The translations under genes and the position numbers were made by a program. A DNA stretch of 64,000 bases from Azorinus chamasolen (lineage: Eukaryota; Mollusca; Bivalvia; Cardiida; Solecurtidae). The notes below the pieces were generated by a model. The model ran no database searches. It was not told where the DNA came from and saw nothing but the letters and a program-made list of their open reading frames with translations. Where the stretch lies: contig OY755237.1 in NCBI GenBank assembly GCA_963576725.1, forward strand, positions 53,597,674 through 53,661,673, written 5' to 3'. Of this stretch, positions 1-11,109 are shown piece by piece. The first letter of the stretch is position 1. Each line of letters opens with the position of its first letter.

Positions 1-1930
1 GTGGAGCATTACCAGTAGGTACATTGTACAATGGAGTCTTATCAGTAGGTACATACATTGTACAATAGAGCCTTATCATTATGTACATACATTGTACAAT
101 AGAGCCTTATCAGTAGGTACATACATTGTACAATGAAGCCTTATGAGTAGGTACATACATTGTACAGTGGAGCATTACCAGTAGGTACATTGTACAATGG
201 AGTCTTATCAGTAGGTACATACATTGTACAGTAGAGCCTTGTCAGTAGGCATATACATTGTACAATAGAGCCTTATCAGTAGGTACATACATTGTACAAT
301 AGAGCCTTATCAGTTTGTACAGTGGAGCCTTATCAGTAGGTACATACACTGTACAATAGAGCCTTATCAGTAGGTACATACATTGTTCAGTAGAGCCATA
401 TCAGTAGTTACATACATTGTACAATAGAGTTTTATCAGTAGGTACATACATTGTACAATAGAGCCTTATCAGTAGGTACATACATTGTACAGTGGAGCAT
501 TACCAGTAGGTACATTGTACAATGGAGTCTTATCAGTAGGTACATACATTGTACAATAGAGCCTTGCCAGTAGGTACATTGTACAATAGAGCCTTATCAG
601 TAGGTACATACATTGTACAGTGGAGCATTACCAGTAGGTACATTGTACAATGGAGTCTTATCAGTAGGTGCATACATTGTACAATAGAGCCTTATCAGTA
701 TGTACATGCATTGTACAATAGAGTCTTATCGGTAGGTACATACATTGTACAATGGAGTCTTATCAGTAGGTACATACATTGTACAGTAGAGCCTTGCCAG
801 TAGGTACATTGTACAATAGAGCCTTATCAGTAGGTACATACACTGTACAATAGAGCCTTATCACTAGGTACATACATTGTACAATAGAGCCTTATCAGTA
901 TGTACATACATTATACAATAGAGCCTTATCAGTAGGTACATACATTGCACAGTAGAGCCTTATCAGTAGGTACATACATTGTACAGTGGAGCATTACCAG
1001 TAGGTACATTGTACAATAGTCTTATCAGTAGGTACATACATTGTACAATAGAGCCTTATCAGTATGTACATGCATTGTACAATAGAGTCTTATCAGTAGG
1101 TACATACATTGTACAATAGAGCCTTATCAGTATGTACATACATTGTACAGTGGAGCATTACTAGTAGATACATTGTACAATGGAGTCTTATCAGTAGGTA
1201 CATGCATTGTACAATAGAGCCTTATCAGTATGTACATACATTGCACAATGGAGTCTTATCAGTATGTACATACATTGTACAATGGAGCCTTATCAGTAGG
1301 TACATGCATTGTACAATAGAGCCTTATCAGCAGGTACATTGTACAATAGAGCTTATCAGTAGGTACATGCATTGTACAATAGAGCCTTATCAGTAGGTAC
1401 ATACATTGTACAATAGAGCCTTATCAGTAGGTACATGCATTGCACAATAGAGCCTTATCAGTAGGTACATTGTACAATAGAGCCTTATCAGTAGGTACAT
1501 GCATTGTACAATAGAGCCTTATCAGTAGGTACATACATTGTACAATAGAGCCTTATCAGTAGGTACATTGTACAATAGAGCCTTATCAGTAGGTACATAC
1601 ACTGTACAATAGAGCCTTATCAGTAGGCACATACATTGTTCAATAGAGCCATATCAGTAGTTACATACATTGTACAATAGAGTCTTACATACATTGTACA
1701 ATAGAGTCTTATCAGTAGGTACATACATTGTACAATAGAGCCTTATCAGTAGGTACATACATTGTACAATAGAGTCTTATTAGTAGGTACATACATTGTA
1801 CAATAGAGCCTTATCAGTAGGTACATACATTGTACAGTGGAGCATTACCAGTAGGTACATTGTACAATGGAGTCTTATCAGTAGGTACATACATTGTACA
1901 ATAGAGCCTTGTCAATATGTACAGTATAGC
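1..1930. repeat. 30/34-bp minisatellite, runs off the left edge
   Basis: About 57 head-to-tail units of a 34-bp repeat (GTACATACATTGTACAATAG plus AGCCTTATCAGTAG) or a 30-bp form lacking ATAC. A variant pair starting GTGGAGCATTACCAG recurs at about 1, 167, 492, 620, 986, 1150 and 1837, which shows higher-order duplication. The last units (1900-1930) are degenerate. Open frames of 84-95 codons here are repeat artefacts. Confidence 0.97.
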
Positions 1931-2128
1931 CTTCCTGTTTTGTAACTACAAAGCACGAGGTACTTAACTCATATTCAAGTGCCATGTACAATAGAAGCTT
2001 GTTGGGCTTGTCATCAATATATTGAACTTAGGCAGAAAATGTTTGACAGTGTGACATTCTCATGGCATTATCTGTTTCTATTTAGATGAAGAACCTTTTG
2101 ACTGACAGGCAACATCATTATTCATACT
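1931..2128. other. No feature recognised
   Basis: Flank of the minisatellite. No repeat shared with the rest of the window and no coding signal seen. Confidence 0.5.
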
Positions 2129-2346
2129 TTAACTCTTTCACTGCCAAATTTTGTCAGCTGCAATCTTTGTCGTCTGCTGCAATTTTCATTTTTTTAAATT
2201 TCTTCATTTTTATTAAAAAAAAACAGAGTCACAGTAACAAACAGTTTGGATCCGGATGAGACGCCGAGTTACTCGGCGTCTCATCTGGATTCAAACTGTT
2301 TGCATAGGTAGTCACAGATGCGATATTAGCAGCGAAAGTCAGTTAA
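2129..2346 (-). mobile_element. TTAA MITE family D
   Basis: TTAACTCTTTC start and AGTTAA end. The central hairpin at 2238-2302 has CAAACAGTTTGGATCC arms and a GACGCCGAGTTACTCGGCGTC apex. Flanks carry the family D GTCGTCTGCTGCAATTTTCA and GCATAGGTAGTCAC segments. Confidence 0.85.
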
Positions 2347-2647
2347 GTCTAATATGAGATTTTGACATTTAGATGGTTTCTCTCTTCATAATGCCAGGGA
2401 GAAATATTATTTAACTGACCCAATTATTCCAAAATCTGAACAAGTTTTATATACATGATAGCAGTGAATCCATGATTGTCATAGCAAACAGTTTGGATTC
2501 AGATGAAATGCTGAGTAAATTCAACATCTCATTAGGATCCAAACCGTTGTCAGTCTGACAGTATCTAGCTCAGCTGAGCACAAAGTATTGTGATTTGCTC
2601 GCTGCCTGTTATTTGTCTGTCCCTCTGCCTGTCTGCTGTTCATCCAC
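2347..2647. other. Mostly unassigned, with a worn family D hairpin
   Basis: A decayed family D hairpin lies at 2485-2550 (CAAACAGTTTGGATTC to AGGATCCAAACCGTTG). Nothing else is recognised. Confidence 0.5.
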
Positions 2648-3150
2648 TTAACCCTGATATATGTCATTAATGTCATTTGCAAACACTGTAGACCCAGATG
2701 AGAGGGCTCCTAGAGGAACCCTCTAATCAGGGTCTATATATCGTAGACTCACCTTCTATCGAACCTCACCAGTTTATCGAACCTTTCATTTTTTGTGTTT
2801 TTACGCATGTACAAGTGCATACTACGTCATAAAATCATGAGTACCGTTGCTTTGTCTGTAAACAACGCCTCGTAGCTTTAAAAATGAAATATACGTCATA
2901 AACAGGTCAATACAGTTTTATTTTTCCTTCAACTATGCTAAACATGAGAAAACTCTTTCTACGTTATAGAATATCAACATAAATTGAAAAGTGTACCACA
3001 TTAAAAATGTTTGACCGCTCTGACCCCTTCAGCTTATGCAAATGTCGCGTGCCCATGATGAAATCACGTGATTACGAGTATTATGTTAAAGTAAACAGTT
3101 TCTAAAATAAAGGTTCGATAAGCAGGCGATATTTTTCTGGCAGTCATTTT

Positions 3151-4957
3151 TATGCCCCCAAAGCTAGGCTTTGGCGGCATATAGTGATCGCACCGTGCGT
3201 GTGTGGGTGTGTGTGTGTGTGGGTGTGTGGGTGGGTGGGTGTGTGGGTGGGTGGGTGTGTGGGTGGGTGTGTGGGTGTGTGTACATTTTGTCCGGAGTAT
3301 ATTTCCTTTGTCACATCAGCTACGGATACCAAATTTGGTGTGTGAGTTCATCTTGGGATGGGGGAGTGTCGCGTACCATTTTCATGTCACTGTGACCTTG
3401 ACCTTGACCTTTGACCTTGATTTTACAAAAAGCTTGTCCGGAGCATATCTCCTTTACCTTACCAGCTACAGATTCCAAATTTGCTGTGTGAGTTCATCTT
3501 GGGATGGCGGAGTGTCGCGTACCATTTTCAGGTCACTGTGACCTTGACCATGACCTTTGACCTTGATTTTAAAAAAAGCTTATGCCTTACCAGCTACAAA
3601 AAGCTTGTCCGGAGTATATCTCCTATACCTTACCAGCTAAGGATTCCAAATTTGGTGTGTGAGTTCATCTTGGGATGGAGGAGTGTTGCGTACCATTTTC
3701 AGATCACTGTGACCTTGACCATGACCTTTGACCGATTTTACAAAAAGCTTGTCCGGAGCATATCTCCTTTACCTTACCAGCTACAGATTCCAAATTTGCT
3801 GTGTGAGTTCATCTTGGGATGGCGGAGTGTCGCGTACCATTTCCAGGTCACCTTGACCTTGACCTTTGACCTCGATTTTAAAAACCGCTTATATCTTACC
3901 AGCTACAAAAAGCTTGTCCGGAGTATATCTCCTATTCCTTACCAGCTAAGGATTCCAAATTTGGTGTGTGAGTTCATCTTGGGATGGAGGAGTGTCTCGT
4001 ACCATTTTCAGATCACTGTGACCTTGACCATGACCTTTGACCGATTTTACAAAAAGCTTGTCCGGAGCATATCTCCTTTACCTTACCAGCTACAGATTCC
4101 AAATTTGGTGTGTGAGTTCATCTTGGGATGGCGGAGTGTCATGTACCATTTCCAGGTCACTATGACCTTAACCTTGACCTTGACCTTGACCGATTTTACA
4201 AAAAGCTTGTCCAGAGCATATCTCTTATACCTTACCAGATACGGATTCCAAATTTGGTGTGTGAGATCACCTTCAGATGGCGGAGTGTCGCGTACCATTT
4301 TCAGGTCACTGTGACCTTGACCTTGACCTTCGACCTCAATGTTACAAAAAAGGTTGTCCAGAGAATATCTCCTATACCTTACCAGCTACGGATTCCAAAT
4401 TTAATGTGTGAGTTTATCTTGGGATGACGGTGTGTCGCGTACCATTTTCAGGTCACTGTGACCTTGACCTTTGACCTAGATTTTACACAAAGCTTGTCCG
4501 GAGCATTTTTCCTATACCTTACCAGCTACGGATTCCAAATTTGATTTGTGAGTTCATCTTGGGATGGCGGAGAGTCGTGTACCATTTTCAGATCACTGAC
4601 CTTGACCTTGACCTTTGACCTCAATTTTACAGTCCGGAGCATATCTTCTATATCTTACCAGATACAAAAAGCTTGTCCAGAGCATATCTCCTATACCTTA
4701 AACGTTGACAATCAACCCAGGGTCCTTTTTAACGTTGAGAATGACTTAGGGTCCTTTTTAACTAAGTTTTGACGCTTGGCTCTTTTCTTAGCTATCATAA
4801 TCCAAAGGTTCTGTTTCTAATGTTAAGAACTGACTCCTGTGTCATTTTTAACAGCATCAAAATTTCATGTTACACCTGCATTGTTTTTCCGCCAAAATGC
4901 ATTTCGGTGTCAAACACTTTGGGGGCATTTGTCACCCGTGACGACTCTCTTGTTGTT
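3151..4957 (+). mobile_element. O-type dispersed element O5 with ~145-bp modules
   Basis: Opens with a hairpin (TGCCCCCAAAGC, then GCTTTGGCGGCA). A GT/GGGT-rich microsatellite follows at 3198-3290, then nine modules in which GAGTTCATCTTGGGATGG recurs at 3344, 3490, 3661, 3805, 3970, 4114, 4263, 4410 and 4550. Each module carries GACCTTGACCTTTGACC. It closes with CTTTGGGGGCAT (4917-4928) and CTCTCTTGTTG. The 277-codon frame at 3481-4314 stays open only because of the periodic modules. Confidence 0.85.
3198..3290 (+). repeat. GT/GGGT microsatellite, potential G-quadruplex
   Basis: Many GGGT runs spaced by 1-7 bases on the + strand, inside O5. The minus-strand frame of PTHPPTH repeats is an artefact. 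Confidence 0.9.
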
Positions 4958-5175
4958 TTTGTTATGCGGGTGGTGGGGAATACTGGATTGTTTGGGGATT
5001 AATAGATGAGAATAAAATTACTTAATTGTTTCAAGGTATGTATAAAAGATTATTTTGAACTGCTGATTTATTTTTTTCTTCAATATTCACGGTAAACGTT
5101 TTCTGTTCCTGGTCAAAGGTTAAGAGGTTCGATAGACGGTGAGACCATGCTACTGTTTGTCATTTTAGGGTTTTC

Positions 5176-5396
5176 TTAAACCTTTCCCTCATATAAAAAC
5201 GCCTTTTCACTTGTTTGCAAACACTGAAGTCACCCAGGTCAGATGGCTCCTAGCTAGCGGGCTGATCAGGGTCTGCTCTGTTTGCTTTTGACATGACATA
5301 GATTTTATTCCAAGTTTCTGTCAAAGCAAACAAATTCCTTGAATTCAGCTAATAAATATTCATAACAAGATGTCATTATTTCTACATGAATATTGA
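5176..5396 (+). mobile_element. TTAA MITE family B
   Basis: TTAAACCTTTCCCTC start. The hairpin (TTTGCAAACACTGAAG to CTGCTCTGTTTGC) is imperfect. The family B tail CATTATTTCTACATGAATATT is present; the terminal TTAA is lost. Confidence 0.75.
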
Positions 5397-5569
5397 AAAA
5401 CACCTTTTTACACTTTTGCAAACAAAGTAGACCCAGATCAGATGGCTCCTAGAGGAGTCATCTGATCAGGATCTGCTTTGTGTGCTTATATAATATGGTA
5501 TAGGTCAGATTCTACAAAAAGTAACCTGTCTCCATATGCCACTATAAATATTCATGGAGTAAAGGGTTA
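5397..5569 (+). mobile_element. TTAA MITE family B, left end worn
   Basis: GCAAACAAAGTAGACCC hairpin at 5417-5483, then the B tail ending in ATTCATGGAGTAAAGGGTTA. Confidence 0.75.
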
Positions 5570-5672
5570 TAATGGCCACTATGGATATCTATTTAATGGC
5601 CACTATGGATATCTATTTAATGGCCACTATGGATATCTATTTAATGGCCACTATGGATATCTATTTAATGGC
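5570..5672. repeat. 24-bp tandem repeat
   Basis: Four copies of AATGGCCACTATGGATATCTATTT beginning at the terminal GGTTA of the preceding B element. The unit resembles the B-tail text ATGCCACTATAAATATTCAT, so it may have grown from it. Confidence 0.9.
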
Positions 5673-5689
5673 TGTTATAGATAGTTTCA

Positions 5690-5935
5690 GATGTAGTTGC
5701 ACCCCTCACCACTGGCTCTAATCCCAGCCTGGGCATTTGCATTTGTCATGTGAGGAAGCCTTGCAGCTTTGCTCTAAGCAGTAGATGGCAGGTTCTTTTC
5801 TTCAGGAAAATTACAGTTTGTTCCACGTACAGAAAAACTTGTATATTCCTCCACCTGTAATTAATTGGAAGTTGCCATAATTTATTGAGATTGAAATACT
5901 GTCAAAGCAACATAAAACCCCAATAAAAGAAAAGA
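5690..5935 (+). mobile_element. Decayed tRNA-derived SINE-like element
   Basis: GGCTCTAATCCCAGCC resembles an RNA polymerase III box B (GGTTCGAATCC type). It is followed by CATGTGAGGAAGCC, a CCTCCACC stretch and a CAACATAAAACCCCAA end close to GACGTTAAACCCAA. The arrangement matches mollusc SINEs as I remember them. No box A is clear, and there are no obvious target repeats. Confidence 0.45.
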
Positions 5936-5996
5936 CTGCATTTGCAGGTAACAGTAACTTAGTAAGCCAAGAGTTAACCGTTACCTGTTCAAAGAG

Positions 5997-6196
5997 TTAA
6001 CCCTTTACCCCTTTCCTCCATAAATACACCTTTCTACACCTCTGTAAAAATCACCTGTTGAAACCATTGTGATATTTATCACAATGGTTTCAAACTACAA
6101 AATTCTAAAATTTTCCTTTTCTCTAGTTAATGCTCCATTTCGGTAGATTTTTTGAAAGTGGTTGGATCTAAAAATAGCCTATGAGGGAATGGGTTA
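5997..6196 (+). mobile_element. TTAA MITE family A
   Basis: TTAACCC start, GAGGGAATGGGTTA end. The hairpin is short (GATATTTATCACAATGGTTTC). The phrase GTTACCTGTTCAA occurs on both sides (about 5978 and 6193), so the left and right neighbours may be one interrupted B copy. Confidence 0.75.
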
Positions 6197-6430
6197 CCTG
6201 TTCAATATTCATGTAAGAAATAATAAGATCATGAATATGTATTAGCTGAATTTGTTTACAATGATGCATGAACACAGGAATTTTTTTTACCCTGTCAGAA
6301 ACTGTAAAATCATGCCTACTGTATATAATCACATACGAAAACAAAACTGACTCCTGCAGGAGTGGCCTGATTTGGGTCTACTCTGTTTGCAAAGGCATAA
6401 AAAAGGCATTTATGTGAAGGAAAAGATTAA
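6197..6430 (-). mobile_element. TTAA MITE family B
   Basis: Reverse copy: ATTCATGTAAGAAATAAT segment, then CCTGCAGG-apex hairpin remains, GGGTCTACTCTGTTTGC and a GATTAA end. Confidence 0.7.
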
Positions 6431-6734
6431 AAAAAAGTGCAAATTGTAATCCACCCTTACCCGAACTGTATGTAAAAACGATTCAATTGTTTGCAATGCC
6501 CTAATGTCTGCTATATTGGGATGTTCAGGTTTCTCAAAAGTCAGTCAAATTATTTTCTTGTAGTGCAAAGAATATGAAAAGGACAAAACACAATATGCCC
6601 ATGGGGTGTTTTATTTCGTGCTGATATGGAACAAGAAGATTTAATTACTGTTTCTTTGAATGCATCGTTTTGAAAGAAAACCGTTAGTTTATAACCTTAT
6701 CTCTTTAAATGTTGGAAATGAGTGTAAAGGTATT

Positions 6735-6800
6735 TGTATACAGTGTAGACTCAGATCAGAGGGCTCCTAGAGAAAGCCCTCTGTTTAGGGGCTGCAATAT
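6735..6800 (+). mobile_element. Family C hairpin fragment
   Basis: ACAGTGTAGACTCAGATCAGAGGGCTCC with its pairing arm. The remainder is replaced by the 42-bp array that follows. Confidence 0.6.
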
Positions 6801-6825
6801 TTATCATTCAGTATCCTCTAGCAAA

Positions 6826-7400
6826 TTATACCATTTTGTACTTGATGTATTGTATAATTACACAGTGATGTACTATTTTGTACTTGATGGATTGTACAAT
6901 TACACAGTGATGTACTATTTTGTACTTGATGGATTGTACAATTACACAGTGATGTACTATTTTGTACTTGATGGATTGTACAATTACACAGTGATGGATT
7001 GTACAATTACACAGTGATGTACCATTTTGTACTTGATGGATTGTGCCATTACACAGTGATGTACTATTTTGTACTTGATGGATTGTATAATTACACAGTG
7101 ATGTACTATTTTGTACTTGATGGATTGTATAATTACACTGTGATGTACTATTTAGTACTTGATGGATTGTACAATTACACAGTGATGTACTATTTTGTAC
7201 TTGATGGATGTTATAATTACACAGTGGTGTACTATTTGTACTTGATGGATTGTACAATTACACAGTGATGTACTATTTTGTACTTGAGGGATTGTGCAAT
7301 TACACAGTGGTGTACTATTTTGTACTTGATGGATTGTATAATTACACAGTGGTGTACTATTTGTACTTGATGGATTGTATAATTACACAGTGATATACCA
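6826..7400. repeat. 42-bp minisatellite
   Basis: About 13 units of GTACTATTTTGTACTTGATG plus GATTGTACAATTACACAGTGAT. Because the period is a multiple of three, frames of 62-143 codons stay open on both strands. They are not genes. Confidence 0.96.
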
Positions 7401-7576
7401 TTTTTCTTTGAATATTCAGTATTAAAAGTGTTAAAGCTTTTGAAATTGCTTTTATTTTTAAATTCATTTCTATAATTTCCCAGGGGATATACATGGCTTT
7501 CCTGTGAGCTAGCTTGTACCCTTTTTACCCGAAATATTTGGGTGCTAAATATTCAAAGTGGAATGGCCTTTTAGTG

Positions 7577-7780
7577 TTAACCCTTTCTTTCATACAAACA
7601 CATTTCTATTTTTTGCAAACAGAGTAGACCCAGATCTTCAAGATGATTCTAAAGAGGGATCCCAACATAGGTCTCTTTGAGACTATTCTAAAGAGTGGAC
7701 ACAACATTATATAATTAAGGGCTTGGTGGAGAAATGATGATTTTAGTATAGATTGAGTGCACACAGTTACCTGTTGCTCC
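7577..7780 (+). mobile_element. Family B left end joined to a family G hairpin
   Basis: TTAACCCTTTCTTTCATACA through GAGTAGACCCAGATC (B) passes directly at about 7640 into ATGATTCTAAAGAGG...AAGAGTGG...GGTGGAGAAATGATG (G). Confidence 0.6.
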
Positions 7781-7954
7781 GATGAATATCATGAAATATA
7801 TAAAGGGTAGAGAAGTACAGGAAATGACTGGTTTCCTCATTTCTTTGATATTGGACACTTCTGACATCCAATCTACATACCTGTCAGAGAAATTTTCACT
7901 CTTAAAAAAAAGACATCTGTAAAAAATATTACCAATTTATGTCTAGTATCAGTT

Positions 7955-8204
7955 TAAACCTTTCTCAATTACAAACACCTTTTCATACCCTTGCAAATAG
8001 AGTTGACCCAGATCAGACTACTCCAGATACAGGACACAATTTTCTAGTTTATATATAATGGCATTATAAATTGGACACAGGAAATTTTGGACATGATATG
8101 TCAGATCTATGTTATTTCGTAAGCAAACAGATCCGAGCCTCATCAGGTGCCTCCTACTGATATGTGTCTACTCTGTTTACAAAGGCATTAAAAGGCATAT
8201 ATAC
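7955..8204. mobile_element. Rearranged family B copies
   Basis: A forward B left part (7965-8020) is followed by a reverse B hairpin (8124-8185, AAGCAAACAGATCC to CTACTCTGTTTAC). Confidence 0.55.
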
Positions 8205-8294
8205 AGAGGAGCAAATGCTCTATTTATCACAATGGTTTCAGAAAGTGACTTTTAAATAGGCGTAGAAAGGCGTATTTATGGAGGAAAGGGTTAA
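8205..8294 (-). mobile_element. Family A half element
   Basis: GGAGCAAATGCTCTATTTATCACAATGGTTTC on to TATGGAGGAAAGGGTTAA. The other half is absent and B sequence takes its place. Confidence 0.75.
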
Positions 8295-8437
8295 ATACTA
8301 AAATCAACAATTCTCCACCAAACACTATGTTATTACCACTCGTCTCCTCAAAAGTGGTCACAACATAGGATATGATGGAGAAAAAAGGAGCTATTCTTCA
8401 AAATGTTTTAATTTAAGCATCTTATCTGGGCCTCTAT
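8293..8437 (+). mobile_element. Family G MITE
   Basis: TACTAAAATCAACAATTCTCCACCAAACAC arm, paired with GTGGTCACAACATAGG and GATGGAGAAA, then CATCTTATCTGGGCCTCT. The hairpin apex is short. Confidence 0.7.
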
Positions 8438-8701
8438 CTAGTACTAGTCCTTCTAATATGGCAAGCATAAATGGTGTGTTACCACAGGTCTAAGTGGCAT
8501 AATTCACATATATGAGCCAATATATAATTTGGGCAGATTTTGAAATCAATTTTTTGAAAAATAAAAGGTGTTTCTTTTTGAAAGTTTTGTTGATTTCTGG
8601 GTACTTTGTTGTTTAAGTGACACTAAAAATGTAAAATGCACCCTAATTTTATTCATCTTTAAAACTTTATATGACTTTATGATGATGACTCTCAAGCACA
8701 T

Positions 8702-9282
8702 GTCATTGCAGTAACGAAAATGAAAACAATGACTATAAAAGCATGTGGTTCATTTAAAGTAATTTATTGCATTATATATCTTATGTATGCCATATTTGAA
8801 TAGATGAATATATAAAAACCTTTTTTTCCATATATATTAATGAGAAATTTTGGATCATTGCATGATGCAATAAAACCAATACGATTACAAACATAACAAT
8901 TAGTGTTATGATCATTATTGGCTTTGTAAAGTGCTTAACACTTGCTTAACCTAGAATAATGTCATAATTATCAACAAATCATGTATCAGACAAATATTCA
9001 AACATGTTTCAGCTTTTTTGTCATCATTCTTTACGCATGTTATAGCAATGACACCCTTGTTATTGCAAAGACATTTATTGTAACTGCAATGACAAACTGA
9101 CAATAAAATTTATTTTTGCTATCTTTTATTTGCAAATTGTCTAAAATAACACACAAACTGTTAACAACACGTTCAGCAATTTCAATTCTAAACTATATCA
9201 AGTAATTTTACAAAAATTTTTTAATGGACATTGAAAAAAGATTCCTGTGTGACTGCAATGACATTTTCGTTATTGCAATGAC
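8702..9282. repeat. Left cluster of 14-bp palindrome GTYAYTGCAATGAC
   Basis: Copies at 8702-8715, 9040-9052 (worn), 9059-9072, 9080-9093, 9249-9262 and 9269-9282, in both equivalent orientations. GTCATTGCAATGAC is a perfect palindrome. Confidence 0.85.
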
Positions 9283-9478
9283 TTGCATAATCTTATGCTG
9301 CTAAAATCAACCTTATTCCAGACTTAATTTCCCCTCATTATAATGTTCTTTGCAATTCATACTTTCCCTCATGAATATTTAAAAAAAACTCCGCCCACTG
9401 TGAATATTTTATCATTTTTCATTGCGCTTCATAAAACAAAGTAATTAATTACCAGAGTCAGGAGATGGTCTGATCCAT

Positions 9479-9581
9479 AATATTTCAATAAGCAAATTGA
9501 GCAAACCCTGATCAGGCAGATTCAAGAGGAGCTTTCTGATCTGGATCTTTTCTGTTGTAAGGGGTGTTAATGTTTTATAAT
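9479..9581 (-). mobile_element. Family B hairpin fragment
   Basis: AAGCAAATTGAGCAAACCCTGATCAGGC with partner CTTTCTGATCTGGATC. Its last part is duplicated exactly 298 bp downstream. Confidence 0.55.
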
Positions 9582-9879
9582 GAGCATTTTTTTTCACCGT
9601 TGCCTTAGACTGACTTTTATTTAAATTAATTTATTTTTGATAACAGAATAACTTTTGATAGCTGAGAATAAAGCAAACAAAAAATATATTTACAATGCAT
9701 TACATAGCTAGCAGGGTAGACCCAAAGCACACAGGTGTTGCAAGATAATGCTCGATCTAGGGCATGATTTGAAAATAATGCTGGCATATGTGGTTAGATG
9801 CAGCAAACCAATGTTCAGCATTTTTGGAGCTTTCTGATCTGGATCTTTTCTGTTGTAAGGGGTGTTAATGTTTTATAAT
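9528..9879 (+). repeat. Exact 54-bp direct duplication (9528-9581 and 9826-9879)
   Basis: Both copies read GGAGCTTTCTGATCTGGATC through GTTTTATAAT without a mismatch. Confidence 0.9.
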
Positions 9880-10009
9880 AACCCTTCTCATGCTAGTTTG
9901 GCCACTTTTACTATAGTTTCCTCGAAAAAGTCATTTTCTAAAAAAATGTGAGATAGTTTTGTTTCTTCAGTTAAAACTGGGATAAGACAGAGTTTATACA
10001 AACAGATGC

Positions 10010-10176
10010 CTTTAAACTACTCTTTAAAGCCACATTTTGAAACAGTTGTGATAAATAGAGCATTTGCTCCAAAGAAGCATATGCTCTTTTTATCACAATG
10101 GTTTCAAGACTACAATATATATATCCTGAAAATTTCCTTCTATCCAGGAAATGCTCCTTTCCAGGCAATGGGATAA
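10010..10176 (+). mobile_element. TTAA MITE family A, left end worn
   Basis: Hairpin TTGAAACAGTTGTGATAAAT to TTTTTATCACAATGGTTTC, then TTCCTTCTATCCAGGAAATG and GGGATAA. Confidence 0.75.
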
Positions 10177-10199
10177 CCCTTAAATTATCTTTCAATTGA

Positions 10200-10340
10200 A
10201 CCCTTTCACTCATGAGTTATAATTCTTGTAAAACTCTGCCAGCTGTACATATTTAATTACATATACTTTTTATTGGGGTATATAGAGCAAAGAATTTTAA
10301 TCAGAGTTGACCCTGATCTGGAAGCTTCCTTACATTGAAA
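10200..10340 (+). mobile_element. Family B fragment
   Basis: AACCCTTTCACTCATGAG left end at about 10199 and GAGTTGACCCTGATCTGGAAGC at about 10300. No second hairpin arm. Confidence 0.4.
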
Positions 10341-10700
10341 AATAACACTTATGTAAAATATTAGATGTCTTGAAATTTTATGAACTTGTTATTAAACTCC
10401 ATGAAAGTTTTTTTATCACATAACTTCACTTGTTTCTGAGTTAATAAAGCCAACACATATTTATTATATTTGGCATATATAAATGATGTGATGTTATTAA
10501 AAGCAGTATGGCATGACATCATACAATGCTGAAAAATACAGCATTTTGTTTATTTATTTAAAACTTTGGAGCTCTTTTTTAAGAGTGTATGATAAGAGAA
10601 ACTTACACTCATCATCACTTCTTATCACACTCATTATCACTTCTTATCAAATTTTATTTAACTCATTCAGGAAATGCTATAAAGCTTGCCAGAGGCTTGC

Positions 10701-10928
10701 TTAACTCATTCTCTCCTAGACCATCTTTAGACCCAGCCTCTTTGAATAAATCTACCAAAAAGAAGCATTAACTATAGAAAAGGAGAATTTTAGAATTGCA
10801 TAGTTTTGAAACCATTGCGATAAATAGATTATTTGCTCCTATGGAGCAAATGCTCTATTTATCACAATGGTTTCAAAGAATGAGTTTGCAGAGGGGCAAA
10901 AAGGCGTCATTAGGAGAGAATGGGTTAA
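10701..10928 (-). mobile_element. TTAA MITE family A, complete
   Basis: TTAACTCATTCTCTCC to GAGAATGGGTTAA. Full hairpin with GCTCCTATGGAGC apex. Confidence 0.88.
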
Positions 10929-11109
10929 TAACATTTTCTTGAATTTGTTTATTACAAGTTGTTATGAAGTGACAATCCATGTAAGCTATAGCTTCAGGAC
11001 TGGATTGGCATATCTATTGGTCATCATGGTTTATATGGGTTAAATTGATATTAAAAATATCCAGGTTTCTAATTAGAATTGACAGGCTGTTCAGTTATAC
11101 ACTACTTGC

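Larger units (their letters stand above)
2746..5147. mobile_element. Element R: inverted-repeat transposon, itself interrupted
   Basis: Termini CTCACCTTCTATCGAACCTC (2748-2767) and GAGGTTCGATAGACGGTGAG (5126-5145) are inverted copies with one mismatch. A second inverted pair, TTTATCGAACCTTT (2773) and AAAGGTTCGATAA (3109), gives subterminal repeats of the same TATCGAACCT core. The internal DNA (2790-3105) has no coding signal. O5 interrupts the right part at 3151. Confidence 0.7.
2648..5175 (+). mobile_element. TTAA MITE family C, split by a 2.4-kb insertion
   Basis: The left part (2648-2733) runs from TTAACCC through the hairpin to AATCAGGGTCT. The expected remainder, GC-ACTGTTTGTCATTTT, reappears at about 5149-5166 as GCTACTGTTTGTCATTTT. 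The element R insertion separates the two parts. The far end is worn. Confidence 0.7.

Noticed and set aside
549..1396. 84- and 95-codon frames near the start
   Set aside because: Translations of the minisatellite (repeating MYNRAL/IVQWSL); they shift whenever a 34-bp unit occurs.
2740..2800. tRNA-like TTCGATA/box B motif around the GGTTCGATA repeats
   Set aside because: No cloverleaf or box A; the motif is the inverted terminal repeat of element R.
3481..4314. 277-codon open frame, longest in the window
   Set aside because: It reads through O5 modules of about 145 bp and repeats the same peptide. Adjacent modules give overlapping frames on both strands; no domain or codon bias.
5690..5760. 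Functional tRNA gene
   Set aside because: Only a box B-like stretch, no acceptor pairing; better read as a SINE head.
6818..7268. Overlapping frames up to 143 codons on both strands
   Set aside because: 42-bp tandem array, period divisible by three.
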